From: Planctomycetota bacterium
GTDB taxonomy: Bacteria; Planctomycetota; Planctomycetia; Gemmatales; Gemmataceae
Assembly (NCBI GenBank): GCA_016873095.1
Contig: VGYC01000006.1
Span: forward strand, 21,298-85,297
Length of the DNA: 64,000 bases
Direction: 5' to 3'
Both the position numbers and the translations under genes were made by a program. The notes under the pieces were generated by a model that searched no databases, had not been told where the DNA came from, and saw only the letters and a list, made by a program, of their open reading frames with translations. Of this stretch, positions 22,529 to 31,767 are shown in pieces; positions within the stretch are counted from its first letter, which is position 1, and every line of letters starts with the position of its first letter.

Positions 22529-23895
22529 TACGAAGCGGCCGGCAATTCGATGCGAAAGCAGGTGTGGCCGGTTCTGCGGTCCCAGGAAATGGTGCCGCCA
22601 TGCGCCTCTGCCACCTGGCGAGCCACCGCCAGGCCCAGGCCCACGCCTTCGGCGCGGCCGGTGACGAACGGCTCGAACAGGCGCTCTCCCAGGTCAGCGC
22701 CTGGGCCGGGACCGGAATCCTCGACTTCGACGATGCCGCGGCGCGCAGCGTCAGCAACCGTCAACCGCACGCGCACCCAGCCGCCGGGCCCGGCAGCTTC
22801 CACTCCATTCTGGATCACGTTCAGAAACAGATGACGCAGCTGGTCGGCATCCCCTTGCACGACAGCGGCGCCGCCAGCGGCCGTATCGAGGGCAAGCTCG
22901 ATGCCGGCATGCTGACACTGCGGCTGGAGCAGTGCGACCGTCTCGCTCAGGATCATGGCGAGCGGGCACGGTTCGCGGCGTGAGTCGTTGTGGCGGCCCA
23001 GATCGAGGAAGCGCTTCAAGTGCATCTCGACCAGCGCGAGTTGCCGCAGCGCCACTTCCAGTGTCTCCGTCGCACCGTTCTTGGCCTCGCGCAGATGGAG
23101 TTGCACGGCCAGGCGGGCGCCGGTGACGCCGTTGCGCAGTTGATGCGCGAGTCCGCCGCTCACCTGGCCGAGAAGCCGCAAGCGCTCGGTCCGCGTCACG
23201 GCATCCTGAAGCTGGGCGAGTTTCTGGGCCATCTCGTTGACGGACAGACCGAGATCGCGCAGTTCATCGTTGCGCGCCGGCAGCGGCATGGGGCTGAAAT
23301 CTCCCGAGGCGATCAGCCGCGTGCGCCGTTCCATCTCCTGAATGCGCCGGCCCAGGCGCTGCGCCACCAGGACGGTCAGGACCAGGGCGGCCATGCCGAC
23401 GATGACGCCGAAGAACAGCGCTGGCCGGATCGCTCCCCACAACGCCTCGCGCCACTGCGTTTCCGGGTAAAAGATGTAAAGGATGTGCAGCTTCTCTTGT
23501 CCGAGCGGAATCCCCTGGCAAAAGTAACTTGCCCTGCCGACGTTGAGCCGCGGTCCCAGGTGCAGGGCCTGCCAGTCGTCATTCGGCTCGGGCAGCGACG
23601 CGGGGACTGCTGGCAGCGTGGTCAACGGCCGGCCGGCATCGTCCGTCAGCGGCAGCCGGCCGGCGTCGCAGAGAAGGAATTCGGCGCCGGACAGCCCTTT
23701 CATGAGCCTGAGGGTTTGCACGTTGCGTGGAAACGTGACCGCGTTGACCGTGAGGGCGACATCGTGAATCTGTTTCTCCAGCTGGTGCCGCGCTCGCGCC
23801 GCCGAAGCCAGCGCGGTCCACGTCGCCATGCCGACGACGCCAAGCAGCAACGTCAACAGCGGCAGCAAGAGCTGACTGCGAATGCCCCAGCGCAT
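22528..23895 (-). CDS. Membrane-bound sensor histidine kinase
   Basis: A 455-residue two-component sensor. The first membrane helix is at about residues 8-30, a periplasmic sensor of roughly 120 residues follows, the second helix is near 155-178 (FFGVIVGMAALVLTVLVAQ), and a HAMP-like linker comes next. The H-box contains SGGLAHQLRNGVTGA, with the phospho-accepting His at about 251. The ATPase domain shows the N-box NVIQNGVEAA, the G1 box VEDSGPGPG and the G2 region GVGLGLAVARQVAEAHGG. ATG at 23895 is preferred to the longer frame because it begins at the first membrane helix. No response regulator lies next to it (leuS lies 53 bases upstream), so its partner is elsewhere. Confidence 0.9.
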   Translation of the reverse strand: MRWGIRSQLLLPLLTLLLGVVGMATWTALASAARARHQLEKQIHDVALTVNAVTFPRNVQTLRLMKGLSGAEFLLCDAGRLPLTDDAGRPLTTLPAVPASLPEPNDDWQALHLGPRLNVGRASYFCQGIPLGQEKLHILYIFYPETQWREALWGAIRPALFFGVIVGMAALVLTVLVAQRLGRRIQEMERRTRLIASGDFSPMPLPARNDELRDLGLSVNEMAQKLAQLQDAVTRTERLRLLGQVSGGLAHQLRNGVTGARLAVQLHLREAKNGATETLEVALRQLALVEMHLKRFLDLGRHNDSRREPCPLAMILSETVALLQPQCQHAGIELALDTAAGGAAVVQGDADQLRHLFLNVIQNGVEAAGPGGWVRVRLTVADAARRGIVEVEDSGPGPGADLGERLFEPFVTGRAEGVGLGLAVARQVAEAHGGTISWDRRTGHTCFRIELPAAS

Positions 23896-23948
23896 CGGCT
23901 TCTCCCACTTGGTGCATCGCGCTCCGCTCCGAAGACTCCGCGTCATGA

Positions 23949-26831
23949 CTAACCGGCGATTACGATATTCACGAGCTTCTTTGGCACGACGATCACCTTC
24001 TTGATCGTCTTGCCAGCGAGGAGGGCCTGGATCTTGTCGTCGGCGCGGGCGGCTTTCTCCAGGCTCGCTTGGTCGATGTCCGCCGGCACGACGATCTTGC
24101 CGCGCACCTTGCCGTTGATCTGCACCGGCACCTCGATCTCGTCCTCGCGCGTCAAACCTTCGTCGAACGGCGGCCAGGGTTCATGGGCCAGCGTCTTGCC
24201 ATGCCCCATGATTAGCCACAGTTCCTCGGCCAGATGCGGCGCGAACGGACTCAGGAGCAGGACAAACGTCTCCAGTACCGAGCGCGAGCGCGACTCATGC
24301 CGCGTCAGCACATTGGACAGCTCCATCATGGCGGCGATGGCGGTATTGAACGACATCGCGTCCAGGTCCAGCGTCACCTTCTTGATGGTCTGATGTAGCT
24401 TGCGCAGCGTGTCCTTGTCCGGCGGCACGTCCTTCACTTGATCGCTGAGCTTGACGCTGTCGCCGCGCTCATCGACGAACAGCCGCCAGACGCGGTTGAG
24501 GAAGCGGAACACACCTTCCACGCCGCGCATGCTCCACGGCTTGGTCGCCTCCAGCGGGCCCATGAACATCTCGTAGAGCCGCATGCTGTCGGCGCCGTAC
24601 TCGTCCACGACCTCGTCGGGATTGACCACGTTGCCGCGGCTCTTGGACATCTTGTAGGCGCGAGCCTCGACGCGAACTTTCGGATTCTCCCTGAGAACGA
24701 AACTGTCACCGCTCTTCTCGACCTGGTCCTCATCCAGTCGCACGGTTTCCAGCCCGGGCGGGGTTTCCTTGGTCGGCGATACCCAGGTGCCGTTGTTCTT
24801 GAAGCCGGTGTACTCCATCTCGCCCAGGATCATGCCCTGGTTGACGAGCCGCTGGAACGGTTCCGGCGTGTGCACGTGGCCGCGGTCGAAGAGGACCTTG
24901 TGCCAGAAGCGCGCGTAAAGGAGGTGCAGGACGGCATGCTCGGCCCCGCCGACGTAGAGATCGACCGGCATCCAGTACTTTTCCCTGGCCGGATCGCAGA
25001 ACGCCTTGTCATTCTTCGGATCGATGTAGCGGAGATAGTACCAGCACGAGCCGGCCCACTGCGGCATGGTGTTGGTCTCGCGCAGATACGTCTTGCCGTC
25101 GCGCGTCACCTGGACCCAGCCTGTTGCCTTGCCGAGCGGCGGCTCCGGCTTGCCGGACGGTTTGAAGTCGTCCAGCTCCGGCAGCGTCAACGGCAGCTCG
25201 CTGACATCGAGTGGTCGAATGCGGCCGCCTTGCTCGTGCAGGATCGGGAACGGCTCGCCCCAGTAGCGTTGCCGGCTGAACAGCCAGTCGCGCAGCTTGT
25301 AGTTGACCTTGCGCTGGCCCTGCTTGCGCTCCTCCAGCCAGCGCGTGATCTGGGCCTTGAACTCCGCGGTCGGCAAGCCGTCGAACGGTCCGGAGTTGAT
25401 GGCCGTGCCCTCGTCCGTGTAGGCCTCGGAGAAGAGCTGAATATGATTGCGATACAGTTGCTCGACGACCTTGCCGAGGTCCTGGCCGAGCCGGTCCCAC
25501 AGGGGCGTGGCCTTCTGCACAACCTGCATCCCGCCCGGCGACATCGTCGGTACTTGCCTGCCGTCGCTCTGGCTTTCCGCAAGCTGCTCCTTCAGCAAGC
25601 GGTACACATCCGTTGCCTGCAACCACGATTGCGGCGGCAACACCACCGGGATGATCGGCAGCTTGAACTGCACGGCGAATTCCCAGTCGCGCTCGTCGTG
25701 TCCGGGCACGGCCATGATGGCCCCCGTCCCGTAGCTCACGAGCACGTAATCGGCGATCCAGATGGGCACCGATTTGCCGTTGACCGGATTCAGCGCGTAG
25801 GCGCCCGTGAACACGCCGGTCTTCTTCTTGGCGATCTCGGTGCGCTCGAAATCGCTCTTGCGCGCCGTTGCGGCACGGTATTCATCCACCTCCGTCTGCT
25901 GCCTGGCCGTGGTGATGCGCTTGACCAGGGCATGCTCCGGCGCCAGCACCATGTAGGTCGCGCCAAACAGCGTGTCCGGACGCGTCGTGAAGACGCGAAT
26001 CGTCTCCTCGTTCTCGGCCAGGCGGAAATCCACCTCCGCGCCCTCGCTGCGGCCGATCCACTCGCGCTGCATCGCCTTGATGGAATGCGACCAGTCGAGC
26101 GGCTCGAGATCCTCGAGCAGGCGATCGGCGTAGGCGGTGATGCGCAGCAGCCATTGCCGCAGCGGCATGCGGACGACCGGATGCCCGCCGCGTTCCGACT
26201 TGCCGTCCACGACTTCCTCGTTGGCGAGCACGGTACCCAGCGCGGCGCACCAGTTGACCGGCACCTCCGCCTGGTAAGCCAGCCGCTTGCCGTCGCGATA
26301 GGCTGCGACCGCGTCGGGTCCCTTCGCCTCGACCTCGGCGGGGATGGGCAGTTCGGCGATGGGCCGGCCGCGCTTCTGCTCGGCATCGTACCAGGTGTCG
26401 AAGAGCTGCAAAAAGATCCACTGCGTCCACTTGAAGTACTTCGGATCGGTGGTATCGACCTCGCGGTCCCAGTCGTAGCTGAAGCCGAGCATCTTGATCT
26501 GCCGGCGAAACGTGGCGATGTTCTTCTGCGTCGTCTCGCGCGGGTGCGTGCCGGTCTCGATGGCGTACTGCTCGGCCGGCAAGCCGAAGGCGTCCCAGCC
26601 CATCGGGTGCAGGACGTTGAAGCCGCGCATGCGCTTGTAACGCGCCAGGATGTCGGTGGCCGTGTACCCTTCCGGATGGCCGACGTGCAGCCCCGACCCG
26701 GACGGATACGGAAACATGTCGAGGATGTAGTACTTCGGCTTGTCGGAGACGTCGGCCGCCCGGAAGACCTTGTGCTCTTCCCAGTATTTCTGCCAGCGCG
26801 GCTCGATCTCCTTCGGGTTGTACATCGGCAT
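23949..26831 (-). CDS. leuS: Leucyl-tRNA synthetase
   Basis: A 960-residue class I synthetase that charges tRNA-Leu and edits mischarged products. HIGH is HVGH (residues 49-52) in [20 protein letters not shown], and KMSKS is intact in [17 protein letters not shown] at about 727. The connective-peptide 1 editing domain is present ([19 protein letters not shown], with [18 protein letters not shown]). Compared with E. coli LeuRS (about 860 residues), it carries extra segments around residues 175-195 and 400-440. The ATG at 26831 follows a GGAG box. The sensor kinase starts 53 bases downstream on the same strand. The pathway needs the tRNA-Leu seen at 8606-8689 among others. Confidence 0.98.
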   Translation of the reverse strand: MPMYNPKEIEPRWQKYWEEHKVFRAADVSDKPKYYILDMFPYPSGSGLHVGHPEGYTATDILARYKRMRGFNVLHPMGWDAFGLPAEQYAIETGTHPRETTQKNIATFRRQIKMLGFSYDWDREVDTTDPKYFKWTQWIFLQLFDTWYDAEQKRGRPIAELPIPAEVEAKGPDAVAAYRDGKRLAYQAEVPVNWCAALGTVLANEEVVDGKSERGGHPVVRMPLRQWLLRITAYADRLLEDLEPLDWSHSIKAMQREWIGRSEGAEVDFRLAENEETIRVFTTRPDTLFGATYMVLAPEHALVKRITTARQQTEVDEYRAATARKSDFERTEIAKKKTGVFTGAYALNPVNGKSVPIWIADYVLVSYGTGAIMAVPGHDERDWEFAVQFKLPIIPVVLPPQSWLQATDVYRLLKEQLAESQSDGRQVPTMSPGGMQVVQKATPLWDRLGQDLGKVVEQLYRNHIQLFSEAYTDEGTAINSGPFDGLPTAEFKAQITRWLEERKQGQRKVNYKLRDWLFSRQRYWGEPFPILHEQGGRIRPLDVSELPLTLPELDDFKPSGKPEPPLGKATGWVQVTRDGKTYLRETNTMPQWAGSCWYYLRYIDPKNDKAFCDPAREKYWMPVDLYVGGAEHAVLHLLYARFWHKVLFDRGHVHTPEPFQRLVNQGMILGEMEYTGFKNNGTWVSPTKETPPGLETVRLDEDQVEKSGDSFVLRENPKVRVEARAYKMSKSRGNVVNPDEVVDEYGADSMRLYEMFMGPLEATKPWSMRGVEGVFRFLNRVWRLFVDERGDSVKLSDQVKDVPPDKDTLRKLHQTIKKVTLDLDAMSFNTAIAAMMELSNVLTRHESRSRSVLETFVLLLSPFAPHLAEELWLIMGHGKTLAHEPWPPFDEGLTREDEIEVPVQINGKVRGKIVVPADIDQASLEKAARADDKIQALLAGKTIKKVIVVPKKLVNIVIAG

Positions 26832-27055
26832 CGGCGGAACTCTCCTTGCGAGGACTCCTCATTAGCGTACAAGGATGCATCGCGGAGGTTAAGAGAGATG
26901 CCGCCGACGGCGGGTTCGCGACCATGCAGTCAATCGCGCAGCGTGCGCACGCTCGGCCGGAATTCGTTGCGTCGCCACCCCCCTCTGTGCGCCCCGGCAA
27001 CGAATCTGCAACCCAGCCGCATACGATAACATATGGTGCAATAATCGCTTACGTC

Positions 27056-27358
27056 TCAAGCTCCCGTTGCCGATTCGTTGCCGGCGTGGTCCGCGGACGA
27101 TGCCGGCATATGCGGGGCGCAGAGGAACCAGGCCCGTTCCATCTCGGCTGCCGCCGTTCTTATCCCTGCCGCAGCGTCGGCCAGCGCCGCTGCCAGCCTG
27201 GGCCGCCCACGACCGGCGTCAGCCTGGCCGTCCGTCTCAAGCTTGGCTGCCAGGGCGTGCAGGAAGCTCACGAACGCATCGTAGCGCAGGTCGCCAAGCT
27301 CGACCGCAAGCGCGGCGAGCGTGTCGGGGTAGCGATCAATTCCGGCACGGTGAAGCAT
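27056..27358 (-). CDS. Small hypothetical protein, Ala/Leu-rich helical
   Basis: A 100-residue frame whose ATG has a strong GGGAGGG ribosome binding site six bases upstream. The first 75 residues look like amphipathic helices (LAALAVELGDLRYDAFVSFLHALAAKL). The tail ends in a less ordered stretch with CAPHMPASSADH. No family is recognised, and it has no signal peptide. It lies 66 bases after the HEAT-repeat lipoprotein on the same strand, so they may be cotranscribed. Confidence 0.6.
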   Translation of the reverse strand: MLHRAGIDRYPDTLAALAVELGDLRYDAFVSFLHALAAKLETDGQADAGRGRPRLAAALADAAAGIRTAAAEMERAWFLCAPHMPASSADHAGNESATGA

Positions 27359-27424
27359 GGCAGGCCCTCCCTTGCAAGACCGCGAGCGCTGGCAGACGGC
27401 ACTCGTCGCAGCCTTGATCGCGCT

Positions 27425-27880
27425 CTATTTCAACGCCTTCAAGGCCAGCAGCGCGGCTTCGCGGACGCGCGCGTTTTCGTCCGCCGCGAGGCCGGTCAGC
27501 GCCTCCCGGGCGGCCCGGGCCGCCGGGCCGATCTGTCCCAGCGCCAGCGCCGCCTGCCGGCGCACCGTCCATTCCGCGTCCTTGAGCGCCGCCGTCAAGG
27601 CCGGGACCGCGTCGCTGGCGTCCGGCCCGATCTTGCCCAGGGCCAGGGCGGCGCTGTCGCGCACCAGCACCGAGCCATGTTGCAAGCGCTCGACGAGTGC
27701 CGGCAACGCGGGCTGCGCCTCGGCCCCAAGCCGGCTCAGGCCGTAAGCGCCTTGCACCTGCCGCGCCGGATCGGGATCGCGCAGCATCGCCTCGAGTTGG
27801 GCCACCGACTTGCCCTCGTGCGGAGCCTTGGCGGTGCAGCCGGCGAGGAGCATCATTGCCAATCCACAGAGGCGCGACAT
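27425..27880 (-). CDS. HEAT-repeat lipoprotein
   Basis: A 151-residue lipoprotein: signal peptide with a lipobox LLAGC (the Cys near residue 15), then about three to four HEAT/PBS-lyase-type repeats (LRDPDPARQVQGAYGLSRLG, LVRDSAALALGKIGPD, WTVRRQAALALGQIGP, NARVREAALLALKAL). Such repeats make protein-binding alpha solenoids, so this is probably a scaffold or adaptor on the periplasmic face. ATG at 27880 gives a canonical signal; an open frame running further upstream overlaps pckA on the other strand and is rejected. The start faces pckA head-to-head across about 50-60 bases. Confidence 0.85.
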   Translation of the reverse strand: MSRLCGLAMMLLAGCTAKAPHEGKSVAQLEAMLRDPDPARQVQGAYGLSRLGAEAQPALPALVERLQHGSVLVRDSAALALGKIGPDASDAVPALTAALKDAEWTVRRQAALALGQIGPAARAAREALTGLAADENARVREAALLALKALK

Positions 27881-27940
27881 GATTTCCCCATTCGAACGTC
27901 TGCTCTTGACCCACTCGACATCATCGTCACAATGGCCTGC

Positions 27941-29527
27941 ATGAGCAAGTTTCATCTGCGCGAATACGACATCGCCGTGGCTCAGGTGCATCGCAACCTG
28001 TCGCCGTCGCGGCTGTATGAGGAGGCCATCCGGCATGAGGCCGACAGCCGCATCGCCGATACCGGGGCGCTCGTCGCCTACTCCGGCAGCAAGACGGGGC
28101 GGTCGCCCAAGGACAAGCGCATCGTCCGGCAAGCGCCTTCCGACCGGGACGTGTGGTGGGGCAACGTCAACCTGCCGCTCGATCCGCATAGCTTCGTTGT
28201 CAATCGCGAGCGGGCGCTCGACTATCTCAACACGCGCAAGCGGCTCTACTGCTTCGACGGCTTCGCCGGCTGGGACCCGCAGTATCGCATCAAGGTCCGC
28301 GTCATCTGCTCTCGGCCGTACCATGCCCTGTTCATGCACACCATGCTCATCCGCCCGACGCGCGACGAGCTGGCCGGCTTCGGCAAGCCGGACTACGTGA
28401 TCTTCAACGCCGGCCAGTTCCCCGCCAACCGGCACACGCCGGGTATGACCTCCAAGACCAGCATCGACCTCAACTTCGAGGCCGGCGAGGTCGTCATCCT
28501 CGGCACCGAGTACGCCGGCGAGATGAAGAAGGGCGTCTTCACCATCATGAACTACCTCATGCCCAGGCGCGGCATCCTGTCCATGCACTGCTCCGCCACC
28601 GCCGACAAGCAAACCGGACGCGCCTCGCTGCTCTTCGGACTGTCCGGCACCGGCAAGACCACGCTGTCCGCCGATCCCAAGCGGGCCTTGATCGGCGACG
28701 ATGAGCATTGCTGGTCGGACAGCGGCATCTTCAACATCGAAGGCGGCTGCTACGCCAAGGCCATCGATCTCACGCCCGAATCGGAACCGGAGATCTTTCA
28801 GGCGCTGCGCTTCGGGGCCGTGCTGGAGAACGTCGTCGTGGATGAGGCAGACCGGCACATCGATTTTCACGATGCGCACATCACGGAAAACACGCGCGGC
28901 GCCTATCCGATCGAGTTCATCCGCAACGCCAGGGTGCCGTGCCTGGCCGGGCATCCCACGGATGTGATGTTCCTCACTTGCGATGCCTACGGCGTGCTGC
29001 CGCCCGTCAGCCGGCTCAATGCCGCCCAGGCGATGTACCATTTCATGAGCGGCTACACGGCCAGGGTGGCGGGGACCGAGGTCGGCGTCACCGAGCCGCA
29101 AGCGACGTTTTCGCCGTGCTTCGGCGGCCCCTTCCTCGTCTGCCATCCCGCCAAGTACGCGGAGTTGCTCGCCGAGCGCTTGCGGCAGAACGCCACCAAT
29201 GTCTGGCTGGTCAACACCGGCTGGAGCGGCGGTCCGTACGGCACCGGCGCCCGCATGAAGCTGGCCATCTCGCGAGCAATCGTTGATGCCGTCCACTCCG
29301 GCGCGCTTGCCAAGGTCGCGTGCCGGCCGGACCCCGTCTTCGGTTTCGACGTGCCCGCCGAATGCCCCGGCGTGCCGAGCGAGATCCTGTCGCCGCGCAA
29401 CACGTGGCCGGACGCCAATCGCTATGACGCGGCGGCCCGCAAGCTGGCCGGGCTCTTTCGCGACAACTTCCGGAACTTCGAGGCAGCAGCCAGCGCCGAG
29501 ATCCGGACGGCAGGGCCAGCGCTGTGA
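27941..29527 (+). CDS. pckA: ATP-dependent phosphoenolpyruvate carboxykinase
   Basis: A 528-residue ATP-type PEPCK, which makes phosphoenolpyruvate from oxaloacetate in gluconeogenesis. The signature kinase-1a P-loop is LLFGLSGTGKTTLSADP (around 230-246), and the kinase-2 region is LIGDDEHCWSDSGIFNIEGGCYAK. RSPKDKRIV near the N-terminus, HCSAT, and ENTRGAYPIEFI also match. The longer open frame from 26846 is rejected because it lies antisense to neighbouring genes. MSKFHL at 27941 and MACMSKF at 27932 are both possible starts. It is divergent from the lipoprotein gene, and no operon partner follows. Confidence 0.97.
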   Translation: MSKFHLREYDIAVAQVHRNLSPSRLYEEAIRHEADSRIADTGALVAYSGSKTGRSPKDKRIVRQAPSDRDVWWGNVNLPLDPHSFVVNRERALDYLNTRKRLYCFDGFAGWDPQYRIKVRVICSRPYHALFMHTMLIRPTRDELAGFGKPDYVIFNAGQFPANRHTPGMTSKTSIDLNFEAGEVVILGTEYAGEMKKGVFTIMNYLMPRRGILSMHCSATADKQTGRASLLFGLSGTGKTTLSADPKRALIGDDEHCWSDSGIFNIEGGCYAKAIDLTPESEPEIFQALRFGAVLENVVVDEADRHIDFHDAHITENTRGAYPIEFIRNARVPCLAGHPTDVMFLTCDAYGVLPPVSRLNAAQAMYHFMSGYTARVAGTEVGVTEPQATFSPCFGGPFLVCHPAKYAELLAERLRQNATNVWLVNTGWSGGPYGTGARMKLAISRAIVDAVHSGALAKVACRPDPVFGFDVPAECPGVPSEILSPRNTWPDANRYDAAARKLAGLFRDNFRNFEAAASAEIRTAGPAL

Positions 29528-29556
29528 GGCTCTCCCAATCGGCTGATCCTTGCGTA

Positions 29557-29577
29557 GACGACGCTGCCAACGTCGCT
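29557..29577. repeat. Degenerate copy of the 21-base palindromic repeat
   Basis: GACGACGCTGCCAACGTCGCT resembles the palindrome seen at 17540 and 22508 but has changed bases in both arms. It lies just after pckA, between convergent genes. Confidence 0.5.
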
Positions 29578-29595
29578 AGCCGTATCCGACACATA

Positions 29596-31515
29596 TCACA
29601 TATCGTCGTTCATGATGGTGCCGACGCCCTGGCTGTCGGCAAGCCAGGCGTTCACCGCGCCGCTGAGGTTGACGAAGAACTGCTCCATTGCCTCCGGCGT
29701 GGTATCGCCGTTGACGGAGATCGAGATGGTCTTGCTGGTCTCGCCTGGAGTGAAGATGAGCTGGCCGCTGGCGGAAGTGTAATCGGTGCCTGCGACGGCC
29801 GTGCCGTTGGCCGTCGAGTAGTTGATGGTCACGGTTTGTGTTGTCGCCCAGCTCAGGTTGACGGTGAAGGTGAAGGTCGTGATTCCACTCTGGCCTTCTA
29901 CCTTGGTCACGTCGTTGATGGAAGCGCTGGGCTGGTTGTAGGTGAACTGGCTGGGCGCTCCGCCGGTCGAGGTCCCGCCTGGGGTCGTGACGGTGACATA
30001 GACCATGCTCGTTTGCGCGGGCGAGGTGGCGGTGATCTGCGTGGCCGAGACGACGCTGAACGAGGTCGCGGCCAGCGTGCCGAACTTGACGGAGGTCGCT
30101 CCGGTGAAGTTGCTGCCCGTGATGGTGACGACCGTGCCGCCAGCGGTTGGCCCCATGCTGGGGCTGATGCCCGTCACCGTCGGCATGCCGATATAGGTGT
30201 ACTGATCGGCCGCGGAAGCGCTGGACGTGCCGCCGACGGTCGTCACCGTGACATCGACGGTTCCCGCTGCTTGCGGCGGCGCGGTGGCCGTGATCTGCGT
30301 GGCCGAAACGACGGTAAACGACGCGGCCGGCATGTTGCCGAACTTCACGGCGGTTGCGCCGGCGAAGTTGGTCCCCGTGATCGTAACCATCGTGCCGCCG
30401 CTGCTTGGCCCGGATGACGGCGAGATTCCGGTCACCGTGGGGGCGGCGACGTAGGTGAAGTAATCCGCCGTTCCCGTGTCCGACCCGGCCGGCGTCGTGA
30501 CCGTCACGTCCACGATGCCGGAGCCCGCGGGCGCCATCGCCGTGATCTGGTTGGCCGACACGAGGGTGAACGACGTGGCTGCAGCGCTGCCGAACTTCAC
30601 CGCGGTGGCGCCGGTGAAGTTGCTGCCGTTGATCGTGACGAGCGTGCCGCCCGCCATCGGCCCGGCATTGGGGTTGATGCCCATGATCGCCGGCGGTGGC
30701 GTCCAGGTGATGGTGGTCGAGGTCGCGGCATACGTCGGTCCGGTGAAAATGCCGGCGTTCAGGGTGGGCCGATTCACTGTTGCAAACTGGCCGACAAGCA
30801 CACTGTGCGTCAACAGAGTCCAGGTGATAGGAGTCGCCCCTGCCGGCTGGAAGTTGTTGCCGAGGCTGAGGTTCAAAGTCCCATCAAGGATTGCCCGCCC
30901 GGTCACGTCAATCCGCCCGTTGGCAGCTAGTCCGCTGATCTGAAGGTTGAGGATTCCCGACGATTCCTGGGTGAAATTTCCACTGTCCATCTGGGCGGGA
31001 TTGGGCAGGACCCTGAACAGGAAATTTCCAACGGTCATCGTGCCATTGTTCACAACCGTATTGGCCATAATGGCCGTATCCACGGTCCACGTCATCGTCC
31101 CGGAATTGGTAAAGGTAGCACGATCAATAATGGCTCCGCCCTCGAATGAGATCGTGCCGATATTCGTCCAATCGCCGAAAAATAGGAAATACCCAGCCTT
31201 GGGGTCACCGATGTTCTTTTCAATAAACTTGACCGGCCCGGCGACATGCGCGAACAGGTCGGCCTTGAAGAATGCCTCGACGTAGGCCGGCCCAAATACC
31301 GTGCGCGAAAACGTCTTCTCGAACCTGGGACGGACAACTCTGACCGTGGGCGCATCGTTTTCCTGATACTCGGCCTCCTCGCCGTTCAGGCCAAGGCCGT
31401 CGGCATAGGGCCGCCGCCGGTTGCCGCGCGTGCCCGAAAACCACAGCGCGGCAACGCCCACCAAGGCCAGTGCGGTGCAGAGCCAGACGATCTTGCGTTG
31501 GAGAAGCGTGGTCAT
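29596..31515 (-). CDS. Cell-surface TIG/Calx-beta protein with an RND-adaptor-like N-terminus
   Basis: A 639-residue protein. Residues 1-100 begin with a membrane anchor (WLCTALALVGVAALWF) and then read like the start of an RND efflux adaptor (VRVVRPRFEKTFSRTVFGPAYVEAFFKADLFAHVAGPV is one continuous stretch in the protein; quoted here as VRVVRPRFEK and ADLFAHVAGPV). After about residue 103 the sequence switches to a beta-rich, Thr/Gly/Asn-rich surface protein with three IPT/TIG repeats (about 273-358, 359-443, 444-528; motif ITGSNFTGATSVKFG) and a C-terminal Calx-beta domain (about 531-639). The junction falls around GDPKAG. The fusion may be a genomic deletion or a chimeric assembly. TIG and Calx-beta domains suggest adhesion or cell-surface structure. 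Confidence 0.75.
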   Translation of the reverse strand: MTTLLQRKIVWLCTALALVGVAALWFSGTRGNRRRPYADGLGLNGEEAEYQENDAPTVRVVRPRFEKTFSRTVFGPAYVEAFFKADLFAHVAGPVKFIEKNIGDPKAGYFLFFGDWTNIGTISFEGGAIIDRATFTNSGTMTWTVDTAIMANTVVNNGTMTVGNFLFRVLPNPAQMDSGNFTQESSGILNLQISGLAANGRIDVTGRAILDGTLNLSLGNNFQPAGATPITWTLLTHSVLVGQFATVNRPTLNAGIFTGPTYAATSTTITWTPPPAIMGINPNAGPMAGGTLVTINGSNFTGATAVKFGSAAATSFTLVSANQITAMAPAGSGIVDVTVTTPAGSDTGTADYFTYVAAPTVTGISPSSGPSSGGTMVTITGTNFAGATAVKFGNMPAASFTVVSATQITATAPPQAAGTVDVTVTTVGGTSSASAADQYTYIGMPTVTGISPSMGPTAGGTVVTITGSNFTGATSVKFGTLAATSFSVVSATQITATSPAQTSMVYVTVTTPGGTSTGGAPSQFTYNQPSASINDVTKVEGQSGITTFTFTVNLSWATTQTVTINYSTANGTAVAGTDYTSASGQLIFTPGETSKTISISVNGDTTPEAMEQFFVNLSGAVNAWLADSQGVGTIMNDDM

Positions 31516-31611
31516 GCTGTAGTTGATCTCCTCGGGACGGTCTTACGACCGCTTAGCAGGCTGTTCACATTGTGCACGCCGGGAATGAAACGACGGCTCG
31601 CCGGGAAACGT

Positions 31612-31767
31612 TCATGATACCTCGGGCATTGGCTTGACACAAACGGAATGTCCGACGTCTTCTGCCAGAAGTCGATCCACATCCACCTCGGGCGGCCGCT
31701 GGCCGCGGTTGAAAAGCGTGTACAGAATCGGCACGACGATCAGAGTCAGGAAGGTCGATGTCAGCGC
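31612..31767 (-). pseudogene. Out-of-frame C-terminal fragment of the RND permease
   Basis: In the frame shifted from the preceding permease, these 52 codons read ALTSTFLTLIVVPILYTLFN and then a hydrophilic tail to a TGA at 31612-31614. That hydrophobic block is the last membrane helix (TM12) of AcrB/HAE1-type permeases. It overlaps the permease stop codon by a few bases. It is evidence that a deletion took out about 150 residues (TM8-11) and left the terminal helix out of frame. Confidence 0.7.

Noticed and set aside
24438..27029. 863-residue open frame antisense to leuS
   Set aside because: It mirrors the GC-rich leuS codons. It has a low-complexity, His/Val/Leu/Ala-heavy composition and no motif. 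leuS itself is unambiguous.
26846..27940. Upstream extension of pckA
   Set aside because: It overlaps the lipoprotein and a small gene on the other strand and has no PEPCK similarity; the family starts at 27941.
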